Of a stretch of DNA of 6,475 bases, positions 1 to 6,475 are shown in pieces. Position 1 is the first letter of the stretch. Every line of letters begins with the position of its first letter. This stretch comes from Flavobacteriaceae bacterium. Its GTDB lineage: Bacteria > Bacteroidota > Bacteroidia > Flavobacteriales > Flavobacteriaceae. Below the pieces are notes generated by a model that was not told where the DNA came from, did no database searches, and saw nothing but the letters and a program-made list of their open reading frames with translations. Location of the stretch: NCBI GenBank assembly GCA_030625995.1, contig DAOUPU010000147.1, positions 1 to 6,475 on the forward strand, read 5' to 3'. A program made the position numbers and the translations under genes.

Positions 1-263
1 TCTGGCTAATGTTTCGAGGATTCAATACAATTTCAACCTCCCTGGAGTTAAAAAAAGAAGGGGCCATGGATTGGGGTTGGATTTTATTGTTAGGTGTACT
101 TATAACAATATTCGCCTTTATGTCAATTGTAAACCCTTTAATAGGAGCTAGTTACCTGGTTTTTACTCTAGCGATTGCTATTTTCCTATTGGGAATAGCA
201 AATATCTTTTTGTCCTTACAACTGAGAAAGATAAAAGTGGCTGCAGAGAACATTACCGGATAA
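1..263 (+). CDS. HdeD/DUF308-like integral membrane protein, 3' end only
   Basis: This is the C-terminal part of a small multi-pass inner-membrane protein; the frame is already open at base 3, so the true start lies left of the window. The ATG at base 9 is probably internal. Counting from that Met, a predicted membrane helix runs over about residues 23-43 (GWILLLGVLITIFAFMSIV) and another over about 48-70 (YLVFTLAIAIFLLGIANIF). The end of an earlier helix may lie just before a short charged loop, LELKKEG. The pattern of a Gly-Trp at a helix start, a Gly inside the helix, a Pro after it and a following helix ending in a Gly-Ile pair resembles the repeated helical unit of the HdeD (acid-resistance membrane protein)/DUF308 family. 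Family members are usually about 180-190 residues with six helices, so roughly the last third to half is seen here. The gene ends with tandem stops TAA TAG. The family assignment rests on pattern only; a role in acid resistance is not implied, and most Bacteroidota members are uncharacterised. Confidence 0.6.
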   Translation, partial: WLMFRGFNTISTSLELKKEGAMDWGWILLLGVLITIFAFMSIVNPLIGASYLVFTLAIAIFLLGIANIFLSLQLRKIKVAAENITG

Positions 264-294
264 TAGAAATCTACATAGCATTATAAGTAAGTTA

Positions 295-322
295 AAAGGC
301 TGTAATTTTCATTACAGCCTTT
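295..322. terminator. Bidirectional intrinsic terminator between convergent genes
   Basis: This is a perfect 12-bp inverted repeat, AAAGGCTGTAAT / ATTACAGCCTTT, with a 4-nt TTTC loop. The arms end in A/T runs, so either transcript has a GC-containing stem followed by U residues. It lies 31 bp after the stop of the membrane-protein gene and 5 bp after the clpC stop, where a shared terminator for two converging transcripts is expected. The T-run after the stem is short on both strands (three or four T, then mixed AT-rich sequence), so the efficiency is uncertain. Confidence 0.85.
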
Positions 323-327
323 CTTAT

Positions 328-2886
328 TTAATTCTTCGTTTTCTTATCCTTATTTTTTTTAACCTTAATATGGAGTTCATTCGTCTTTTTATCTAGATCC
401 ATATATATTTCATCGTTTTCATCCAAATTTGAGTTAACAATTTCCTCGGCAAGAACATCTTCAATATACTTCTGAATTGCTCTTTTTAGAGGTCTGGCGC
501 CATATTTTTTATCAAACCCTTTATCTACAATAAAATCCTTAGCCTTATTACTCAAGGTTAGCTTATAGCCTAATTTTGATATTCTAGACAATAGTTTTTC
601 TAATTCAATATCAATAATTGAATGAATATCTTCACGTTCCAATGTATTGAATATTACAACATCGTCGATACGATTCAAAAACTCAGGAGCGAAGCTTTTC
701 TTTAAAGCATTCTCAATAATACCTCTTGCATTCGAATCCGCTTGAGCTTTTTTACTTGCTGTTCCAAATCCAACACCTTGGCCAAAATCTTTTAATTGTC
801 GTGAACCGATGTTAGAGGTCATGATTATGATAGTATGTCTAAAATCAATTTTTCTTCCTAAACTATCTGTAATATACCCATCATCTAAAATCTGCAATAG
901 CATATTAAACACATCAGGATGCGCTTTCTCAATTTCATCCAGTAAAACAACGGCATAAGGTTTACGCCTTATTTTTTCTGTTAACTGCCCACCTTCTTCA
1001 TACCCTACATAACCCGGAGGTGCTCCAATTAATCTTGAAATAGCAAATTTTTCCATATATTCACTCATATCTATCCGGACCAAGGAATCTGCAGAGTCAA
1101 ATAATTCAGTTGCTAAAACCTTTGCCAACTGTGTTTTACCAACACCTGTTTGTCCTAAAAAGATAAAAGAGCCAATTGGTTTATCAGGATCTTTTAAGCC
1201 CACTCGATTTCTTTGAATAGCCTTAACAACTTTAGCAACAGCCTCATCCTGACCGATGATTTTTCCTTTGATCAAATTAGGCAATTCTTTTAATCGCAAA
1301 CTTTCTGCTTCTGCAACCCTGTTAACCGGAATCCCCGTCATCATACTCACTACTTCCGCAACATTTTCTTCCGTAACTATTTCTTTATGTAATTTCGATT
1401 GTTCTTCCCAACTAACTTGGGCAACCTCAAGTTCTTTTTCTGTTCGTTTTTCGTCATCGCGCAATTTTGCAGCCTCCTCATATTTTTGGCTTTTAACAAC
1501 CTCATTTTTAAGCTCCCTGATGGATTCCAGTTTTTTTTCTAACTCCAATACCTGTTTAGGAACTATAATATTCGTTATATGAATACGGGACCCGGCTTCA
1601 TCTAATGCATCAATAGCCTTGTCCGGAAGGTATCTGTCTGTCATATAACGATTAGTGAGCGTAACGCAAGCTTTTATGGCTTCATCAGTAAACTCAACAT
1701 TATGATGATCCTCATACTTATTTTTAATATTATTCAAGATCTGAATAGTTTCTTCAACGCTGGTTGGTTCCACAATTATTTTTTGAAAACGACGCTCAAG
1801 TGCTCCGTCCTTCTCAATATTTTGGCGATACTCATCCAAAGTTGTCGCTCCAATACACTGAATTTCACCTCTTGCCAAAGCAGGTTTAAACATATTAGAA
1901 GCATCTAGAGATCCTGTTGCACCTCCCGCGCCTACAATTGTATGTATTTCGTCGATAAATAATATGATATCTTCATTTTTCTCTAATTCATTCATTAGGG
2001 CCTTCATTCTCTCCTCAAATTGACCACGATATTTTGTTCCTGCCACCAGACTTGCAAGATCTAAGGATACAATCCTTTTATTGAACAAAATTCTGGATAC
2101 TTTTTTCTGAATTATTCTCAGGGCCAAACCTTCAGCAATTGCTGATTTTCCAACACCCGGTTCACCGATTAAAATTGGATTGTTCTTTTTACGGCGACTT
2201 AGAATTTGAGATATTCTTTCAATTTCCTTTTGTCTTCCAACTACAGGATCTAATTTGCCTCTTTCGGCAAGATCAGTTAAATCCCTTCCAAAATTATCTA
2301 AAACAGGCGTTTTTGATTTTTTTATCACCTTGCTCTTAGAACTTTCAAACGGATTCTTCTTGGGTTTATCAAATTCCTCTTCGTGTGGTGTATCGGCCGT
2401 TGGCTCATCAATAGAATCTTCTTCAATTTCAATATCCTCCTCCTCAATAAACATGTCTTTGAATATTTCTTTTACATCTTCATAGAAAACATCAAAATTA
2501 TGCAACACTTTGGTGGTTGGATCATTCTCATTTCTTAATATACAAAGGAGTAAGTGAGCAGTACTTATAGCATCACTGTTATAAAGTTTAGCCTCTAAAA
2601 AAGTAGTTTTTAATGCCTTTTCTGCTTGTTTTGTTAAATGCAAGCTCTTCTTATCATTCGCTTGAGGCAATGATGAATTTAAAAGGTTCAACGATTCAAT
2701 TTTAGATCGTAAAGATCCGAAATTAATCTCAAATGTGTTTAGTATATCATAAGCTTCGCCATTGGCTTTGCGAAGAATGCCCAACATCAAGTGTTCTGTA
2801 CCAATAAAATCGTGCCCTAACCGCAAAGCTTCTTCTTTGCTATAGGCTATCACATCCTTAACTTTTGGTGAAAAATTATCGTCCAT
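328..2886 (-). CDS. clpC: ATP-dependent Clp protease ATP-binding subunit ClpC
   Basis: ClpC is a cytoplasmic Hsp100 AAA+ unfoldase that forms hexamers and threads substrates into the ClpP peptidase. The 852-residue length is normal for ClpC. Domains in order: a double Clp_N repeat (about 1-145), a charged linker (about 146-193), AAA domain 1 with Walker A GEPGVGKS (241-248), Walker B ending D312-E313, GATT sensor (346-349) and LERRF (363-367); a middle coiled-coil domain (about 445-500) carrying a UVR-like motif around YEEAAKLRD (469-477); AAA domain 2 with Walker A GQTGVGKT (578-585), Walker B LLDE (648-651), Arg finger in FLNR (736-739) and sensor-2 GARPLKR (796-802). A VGF tripeptide (705-707) sits where the ClpP-docking loop is expected. 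The UVR motif, single short middle domain and VGF loop favour ClpC over ClpB, which has a long middle domain and no docking loop, and over ClpA. The start is supported because Clp_N begins at once (MDDNFSPKVKDVI), after a purine-rich leader AAGAAGAA. All catalytic residues are present. The tail is Lys-rich. No mcsA, mcsB or ctsR gene is adjacent, unlike the Firmicutes operon. Confidence 0.97.
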   Translation of the reverse strand: MDDNFSPKVKDVIAYSKEEALRLGHDFIGTEHLMLGILRKANGEAYDILNTFEINFGSLRSKIESLNLLNSSLPQANDKKSLHLTKQAEKALKTTFLEAKLYNSDAISTAHLLLCILRNENDPTTKVLHNFDVFYEDVKEIFKDMFIEEEDIEIEEDSIDEPTADTPHEEEFDKPKKNPFESSKSKVIKKSKTPVLDNFGRDLTDLAERGKLDPVVGRQKEIERISQILSRRKKNNPILIGEPGVGKSAIAEGLALRIIQKKVSRILFNKRIVSLDLASLVAGTKYRGQFEERMKALMNELEKNEDIILFIDEIHTIVGAGGATGSLDASNMFKPALARGEIQCIGATTLDEYRQNIEKDGALERRFQKIIVEPTSVEETIQILNNIKNKYEDHHNVEFTDEAIKACVTLTNRYMTDRYLPDKAIDALDEAGSRIHITNIIVPKQVLELEKKLESIRELKNEVVKSQKYEEAAKLRDDEKRTEKELEVAQVSWEEQSKLHKEIVTEENVAEVVSMMTGIPVNRVAEAESLRLKELPNLIKGKIIGQDEAVAKVVKAIQRNRVGLKDPDKPIGSFIFLGQTGVGKTQLAKVLATELFDSADSLVRIDMSEYMEKFAISRLIGAPPGYVGYEEGGQLTEKIRRKPYAVVLLDEIEKAHPDVFNMLLQILDDGYITDSLGRKIDFRHTIIIMTSNIGSRQLKDFGQGVGFGTASKKAQADSNARGIIENALKKSFAPEFLNRIDDVVIFNTLEREDIHSIIDIELEKLLSRISKLGYKLTLSNKAKDFIVDKGFDKKYGARPLKRAIQKYIEDVLAEEIVNSNLDENDEIYMDLDKKTNELHIKVKKNKDKKTKN

Positions 2887-2950
2887 TTCTTCTTATTTAT
2901 GATGTAAATTTAGTTGAAATTTTGACTAAATCCTTACAAAAGTTATTAGC

Positions 2951-2978
2951 ACCTGTTAACTTGTACTTAACCTGTTAA
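2951..2978. repeat. Direct repeat ACCTGTTAA x2 in clpC-gyrA intergenic region
   Basis: ACCTGTTAA occurs at 2951-2959 and again at 2970-2978, 19 bp start to start, close to two helical turns. The second copy also lies in a dyad, TTAAC-CT-GTTAA (2967-2978). Two identical 9-mers on the same DNA face are the layout of a dimeric regulator site, and the position, 73-101 bp before the clpC start and well before the gyrA promoter candidate, would suit control of clpC. The repeat itself is certain; binding by any regulator is inference, and AT-rich intergenic DNA yields some such repeats by chance. Confidence 0.4.
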
Positions 2979-3041
2979 ATTTCAAGTAAATATCAAGGTA
3001 AAATTGTTAATAACTAATGAGGATAATTGTGACAGTAAGAA

Positions 3042-3070
3042 CTTGAAAAAAATAGAATAATCGTATATTG
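3042..3070 (+). promoter_or_regulatory. Candidate Bacteroidota-type promoter for gyrA
   Basis: CTTG (3042-3045) and TATATTG (3064-3070) are separated by 18 nt. They resemble the Bacteroidota primary-sigma consensus, a -33 TTG and a -7 TAnnTTTG, with the -7 element one T short. Transcription would begin a few bases after 3070, leaving a leader of about 30 nt before the gyrA ATG. That leader is A/T-rich (AATTGATAATAATTAACTAAAAAAT) and lacks a Shine-Dalgarno site, as is common in this phylum. The match is imperfect and rests on inspection alone. Confidence 0.45.
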
Positions 3071-3108
3071 CTCCGACTAAAAAAATTGATAATAATTAAC
3101 TAAAAAAT

Positions 3109-5622
3109 ATGACTGAAAACGATAAAATTATACCTATCAACATTGAAGATGAAATGAAATCTGCGTACATTGATTATTCAATGTCTGTCATTGTTTCAAG
3201 AGCGTTGCCGGATGTACGAGACGGGTTAAAACCAGTCCACAGACGCGTTTTGTTTGGCATGCACGAATTAGGTATAAAAGCAACTGGAGCGCATAAAAAA
3301 TCTGCAAGGGTTGTAGGAGAGGTTTTGGGGAAGTACCATCCACATGGAGATACTTCTGTTTATGATGCAATGGTTAGAATGGCCCAGGACTGGAGTGTGC
3401 GTTATCAACTGGTCGATGGGCAGGGTAATTTCGGATCACCGGATGGAGATAGTCCGGCGGCGATGCGTTATACAGAGGTAAGAATGAAGAAAATTTCAGA
3501 AGACATGCTTTCTGATATTGATAAAGACACCGTTGATCATCGTTTGAATTTTGATGACACTTTGCAAGAACCTACAGTTTTACCTACCAGAGTACCTAGT
3601 TTATTAGTAAATGGAGCTTCAGGTATAGCAGTTGGTATGGCAACAAATATGGCGCCTCACAATATAACTGAAGTTATAGATGGAACGGTTGCTTATATAG
3701 ACAACAACGAGATTGAAATTGAGGAACTTATGCAACACATTAAGGCTCCTGATTTTCCTACCGGTGGAACGATCTATGGTTATGAAGGGGTTAGAAATGC
3801 ATTTCTAACCGGAAGAGGAAGAATAGTAATGCGGGCCAAATCTAATTTTGAAGAAGTAAATGGCAGAGAGTGTATAGTTGTTACGGAGTTACCCTATCAG
3901 GTCAATGGGTCTGATCTGTTGAAAAAAACTGTTGATCTTGTAAATGATAAAAAAATTGACGGGATTTCAACGATCAGAGATGAAACCAGTAGGAAAGGGA
4001 GAAGAATTGTTTATGTACTAAAGAGAGATGCAATACCAAATATTGTATTAAATAAATTATACAAATATACGGCGCTTCAAACATCATTCAGTGTAAACAA
4101 TATAGCACTTGTCAATGGAAAGCCAGAGTTGTTAAATTTAAAAGATCTTATAAAGCATTTTGTCAATCACCGACATGAAGTGGTTGTTCGACGTACAAAA
4201 TTTGAACTAAAGAAAGCGGAAGCAAGAGCTCATATTTTAGAGGGATTAATAATAGCCAGTGATAATATTGATGAAGTAATAAAATTAATCCGCGCCTCGA
4301 ACAACGCAGATGAAGCCAGGGAAAAATTAAGAGTTCGCTTTGAACTATCCGAGATACAGGCTAAGGCAATTGTAGAAATGCGATTGAGACAATTAACCGG
4401 ATTAGAGCAAGATAAATTAAGGGCTGAGTTTGATGAGATCATGGCTTTGATTGTTGATCTAAAAGATATTTTGGGGAGTGAAGACAGGAGAATGGAGATA
4501 ATAAAAAATGAACTTCTTGAGATCAGAGATAAATATGGAGATGACAGAAGGTCTATTATCGAATATGCAGGAGGTGAAATGAGTATTGAAGATATGATAC
4601 CGGACACTAAAGTGGTGGTTACTATATCGCATGCAGGTTACGTTAAAAGAACTGATCTGTCTGAATATAAGATACAGAACAGAGGTGGAAGAGGACAAAA
4701 GGGGGTAACTACCAGAAATGAAGATTTTCTCGAAAAATTGTTCGTAGCCACTAATCATCAATACATGTTGTTCTTTACCCAAAAAGGAAAGGTGTTTTGG
4801 ATGCGGGTCTATGAAATTCCTGAAGGAGCAAAAAGTTCTAAAGGAAGAGCCATTCAGAATTTGATCAACATTGAAAATGATGATACGGTAAAAGCTTTTC
4901 TGGTGACTAAGAATTTGAAAGATGAAGATTATGTAAATAACAATTACGTTGTTATGGTGACCAAAAAAGGACAAACCAAAAAAACATCGTTAGAACAATA
5001 CTCCCGACCAAGAACAAATGGAATTAACGCAATTACAATTAAAGAGGGCGATGAATTGCTGGAAGTGAAATTAACCAATGGGAAAAGCCAAATCATGATA
5101 GCGGCCAGATCCGGTAAATCGATTCGCTTTGAAGAGGCTAAAACAAGGCCAATGGGTAGAAATGCCTCCGGAGTAAGGGGAATTAAACTACGAGATGAGA
5201 AGGATGAAGTTATTGGGATGGTATCTATTCCAGACAATGATAGTGATATTTTAGTTGTTTCAGAAAAGGGTTATGGAAAACGTTCTAAATTAGAGGATTA
5301 TAGAATTACGAATCGAGGTGGAAAAGGAGTGAAGACCATTAACATTACCGAAAAAACAGGTAACCTGGTTGCTATAAAAAATGTTACCGATAATGATGAC
5401 CTGATGATAATTAATAAATCAGGCTTAACTATTAGAATGGCCGTAGCCGATTTAAGGGTGATGGGAAGAGCTACACAGGGGGTAAAACTGATTAATATTA
5501 AAGAAGCCGACTCTATTGCAGCTGTTGCGAAAGTTATGCATGAAGAAGAAGATATGAATGAAATATCTGATGACGAAATAAAACCTGATGAAAATCTTGA
5601 AAATAATTCACAAAATTCATAA
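3109..5622 (+). CDS. gyrA: DNA gyrase subunit A
   Basis: GyrA is the DNA-breaking and rejoining subunit of the A2B2 type IIA topoisomerase that introduces negative supercoils in the cytoplasm. The 837 residues are complete. The N-terminal winged-helix and tower region holds the active-site Tyr121 preceded by Arg120 in AAMRYTE, and the quinolone-resistance region KYHPHGDTSVYD, where Thr82, Ser83 and Asp86 match E. coli Ser83, Ala84 and Asp87. Coiled-coil arms follow from about residue 360 to 490. The C-terminal beta-pinwheel (about 500-810) shows six repeated blades, beginning near GYVKR, GKVFW, GQTKK, GKSIR, GYGKR and GLTIR. The first carries the GyrA box as QNRGGRG (523-529) and the fifth a related TNRGGKG (734-740). 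The box favours GyrA over ParC. The last 27 residues form an acidic tail rich in Glu, Asp and Asn. The start is supported by alignment of PINIEDEMKSAYIDYSMSVIV with the usual GyrA N-terminus. gyrB is not in the window. The gene diverges from clpC and is followed 53 bp later by a TPR gene. Confidence 0.98.
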   Translation: MTENDKIIPINIEDEMKSAYIDYSMSVIVSRALPDVRDGLKPVHRRVLFGMHELGIKATGAHKKSARVVGEVLGKYHPHGDTSVYDAMVRMAQDWSVRYQLVDGQGNFGSPDGDSPAAMRYTEVRMKKISEDMLSDIDKDTVDHRLNFDDTLQEPTVLPTRVPSLLVNGASGIAVGMATNMAPHNITEVIDGTVAYIDNNEIEIEELMQHIKAPDFPTGGTIYGYEGVRNAFLTGRGRIVMRAKSNFEEVNGRECIVVTELPYQVNGSDLLKKTVDLVNDKKIDGISTIRDETSRKGRRIVYVLKRDAIPNIVLNKLYKYTALQTSFSVNNIALVNGKPELLNLKDLIKHFVNHRHEVVVRRTKFELKKAEARAHILEGLIIASDNIDEVIKLIRASNNADEAREKLRVRFELSEIQAKAIVEMRLRQLTGLEQDKLRAEFDEIMALIVDLKDILGSEDRRMEIIKNELLEIRDKYGDDRRSIIEYAGGEMSIEDMIPDTKVVVTISHAGYVKRTDLSEYKIQNRGGRGQKGVTTRNEDFLEKLFVATNHQYMLFFTQKGKVFWMRVYEIPEGAKSSKGRAIQNLINIENDDTVKAFLVTKNLKDEDYVNNNYVVMVTKKGQTKKTSLEQYSRPRTNGINAITIKEGDELLEVKLTNGKSQIMIAARSGKSIRFEEAKTRPMGRNASGVRGIKLRDEKDEVIGMVSIPDNDSDILVVSEKGYGKRSKLEDYRITNRGGKGVKTINITEKTGNLVAIKNVTDNDDLMIINKSGLTIRMAVADLRVMGRATQGVKLINIKEADSIAAVAKVMHEEEDMNEISDDEIKPDENLENNSQNS

Positions 5623-5628
5623 TTTTGT
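5610..5628 (+). repeat. Weak AT-rich hairpin over the gyrA stop codon
   Basis: ACAAAATT (5610-5617) and AATTTTGT (5621-5628) are perfect 8-bp inverted arms around the loop CAT, and the TAA stop at 5620-5622 begins at the last loop base and extends into the right arm. Only one pair is G-C, and no T-run follows (ATAAATC), so it is unlikely to be an efficient terminator. It could be a weak 3'-end or attenuation structure, or chance in AT-rich sequence. Confidence 0.35.
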
Positions 5629-5632
5629 ATAA

Positions 5633-5655
5633 ATCAAATCAATACAATCAATCAA
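5633..5655 (+). repeat. Four ATCAA pentamers in the gyrA-TPR spacer
   Basis: ATCAA occurs at 5633-5637, 5638-5642, 5647-5651 and 5651-5655, the last two sharing a base. The tract makes up nearly half of the 53-bp spacer and lies 20 bp before the TPR start. No strong promoter, Shine-Dalgarno or terminator is visible in the spacer. It may serve as an unstructured A/U-rich leader aiding translation, as is usual in Bacteroidota, or be a short unstable repeat with no role. Confidence 0.35.
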
Positions 5656-5675
5656 TAAATTTAATTACTATTAAA

Positions 5676-6475
5676 ATGAAGAAACTATCAATAATGTTGT
5701 TTGCCTTTGCTGTAAGTTTTGCAACATTTGCACAAAAGGATGAACTCAAAGCAACAGAAAAAGCTTTAAAGAAAACAGATTACCCTACAGCGAAAGTATC
5801 AATTGATAACGCCGAAGCATTGATCGCCGGTGCTGATGATAAAACAAAAGCAAAATTTTATTATTTAAAAGGGGAAACATACGCAGGTTTAGCAAAAACT
5901 GAACCTACTATAGAGAATTTTGAAATAGCCTCAAGTTCATTCAATGCCTTAATGGAAATTGAAAAGGGAATGGGATCTTCTAAATATTCAGATCTTGCTA
6001 ATCCTACATTACAAATTTTAATATCCGACCTAAGAACCAAAGGGGCCGAATCTTATCAAAGCAAAGCATATGCCGAAGCTAAAAATGAGTTATATCTGGC
6101 ATATAGCTTAAATGAAAATGACACTTTGTTGCTGGAATACGCTGCAAATGCTTCATACTTAGCTAAAGATTTAGATGAGTCTTTGAATTATTTCATCCAA
6201 TTAAAAGATATGCGATATACAGGCATTACTTCTATTTATTCAGTAAGAAATATTGAATCGGGAGAAAGAGAAAATGTGAGTACGGAATCGCAAATGACCT
6301 TAATGGTGAAATCAAAAGCTTATGATGAACCTAAAACAGAGGTAACTGAATCGAAATTACCAAAAATAATTAAGAATATTGCATCTATCTATAATGAAAA
6401 AGGAGAGAATGAAAAAGCAATTGAAGCTTTTAGAGAGGCCAGAGAAGTGGCTCCAAATGATGTGGCATTAATTCA
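5676..6475 (+). CDS. Exported tetratricopeptide-repeat protein, 3' end missing
   Basis: The first 266 residues of a TPR protein are visible, and the frame stays open to the right edge. The N-terminus is a good Sec signal peptide: MKK, a hydrophobic core LSIMLFAFAVSFATF, and a likely cleavage after Ala19 (TFA|Q), a site common in Bacteroidota exports. There is no lipobox Cys, so the product is probably periplasmic or otherwise soluble outside the inner membrane. Helical repeats follow: about 60-97 (YYLKGETYAGLA ... FNALMEI), about 116-149 (KGAESYQSKAYAEAKNEL), about 150-180 (EYAANASYLAKDLDESLNYF) and the clearest at about 231-264 (NIASIYNEKGENEKAIEAF ... APND), with the Gly, Tyr, Ala and Pro positions of the TPR consensus. 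TPRs bind proteins, so a scaffold role is likely, but no partner can be named. The ATG at 5676 is chosen because it gives the complete signal peptide and follows an A-rich leader TTAAA. The gene lies 53 bp after gyrA in the same direction, so co-transcription is plausible. Confidence 0.88.
   Translation, partial: MKKLSIMLFAFAVSFATFAQKDELKATEKALKKTDYPTAKVSIDNAEALIAGADDKTKAKFYYLKGETYAGLAKTEPTIENFEIASSSFNALMEIEKGMGSSKYSDLANPTLQILISDLRTKGAESYQSKAYAEAKNELYLAYSLNENDTLLLEYAANASYLAKDLDESLNYFIQLKDMRYTGITSIYSVRNIESGERENVSTESQMTLMVKSKAYDEPKTEVTESKLPKIIKNIASIYNEKGENEKAIEAFREAREVAPNDVALI

Noticed and set aside
9..11. ATG at base 9 as the true start of a short 84-residue membrane protein.
   Set aside because: The frame is open to the left edge and the product looks like the last part of a longer HdeD/DUF308-type protein, so the gene is treated as truncated by the window.
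2921..2927. AGTCAAA on the - strand before clpC, resembling one half of a Firmicutes CtsR operator.
   Set aside because: Only one heptamer is present, the tandem second copy is missing, and CtsR is not expected in Bacteroidota. It is most likely chance in AT-rich DNA.
2937..2944. AACTTTTG on the - strand as a possible -7 box for clpC.
   Set aside because: It differs from TAnnTTTG at the first base and no TTG lies at the required distance upstream, so I do not call a clpC promoter.
2887..3108. The divergent intergenic region as a site for a small RNA or riboswitch.
   Set aside because: Apart from the direct repeat and the gyrA promoter candidate, it shows only short AT-rich dyads and no stable GC-containing hairpin or terminator, so no RNA gene is supported.
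4459..5237. Long reading frames on the - strand inside gyrA, and others on the + strand inside clpC.
   Set aside because: They are antisense to complete, well-conserved genes, have atypical low-complexity Ser/Ile/Phe-rich composition and no recognisable domains, so they are shadows.

Overview
The window reads as ordinary chromosomal housekeeping DNA from a member of the Bacteroidota, most likely Flavobacteriia. The evidence is low GC content, A-rich leaders without clear Shine-Dalgarno sites, a promoter of the Bacteroidota TTG / TAnnTTTG type before gyrA, protein sequences of flavobacterial character, and gyrA followed by an exported tetratricopeptide-repeat (TPR) gene. The genus cannot be named from this stretch.

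Layout, left to right. (1) The 3' end of a small integral membrane protein resembling the HdeD/DUF308 family, on the + strand and cut by the left edge. (2) A short convergent gap holding one strong 12-bp hairpin that can serve as a bidirectional terminator. (3) A full-length clpC on the - strand, encoding the Hsp100 AAA+ unfoldase that feeds the ClpP protease. (4) A 222-bp divergent intergenic region between clpC and gyrA, with a gyrA promoter candidate and a 9-bp direct repeat spaced 19 bp. (5) A full-length gyrA on the + strand, DNA gyrase subunit A with a six-blade C-terminal pinwheel and an acidic tail. (6) A 53-bp gap with a weak hairpin over the gyrA stop codon and an AT-rich ATCAA-repeat leader. 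(7) The start of a secreted or periplasmic TPR protein on the + strand, running off the right edge.

The genes do not form one pathway. clpC serves protein quality control and gyrA serves DNA supercoiling; they share only a divergent promoter region. The TPR gene probably lies in the gyrA transcription unit, since it is close, co-directional and has no strong terminator before it, but its function is unknown.

I looked for a hidden or novel system and did not find one. There is no CRISPR array, mobile element, tRNA, rRNA, recognisable riboswitch or defence gene. The points worth a second look are modest: a diverged second phospho-arginine site and a long charged linker in ClpC, the repeated site between clpC and gyrA, the two GyrA-box-like motifs, and the small structures around the gyrA-TPR junction.
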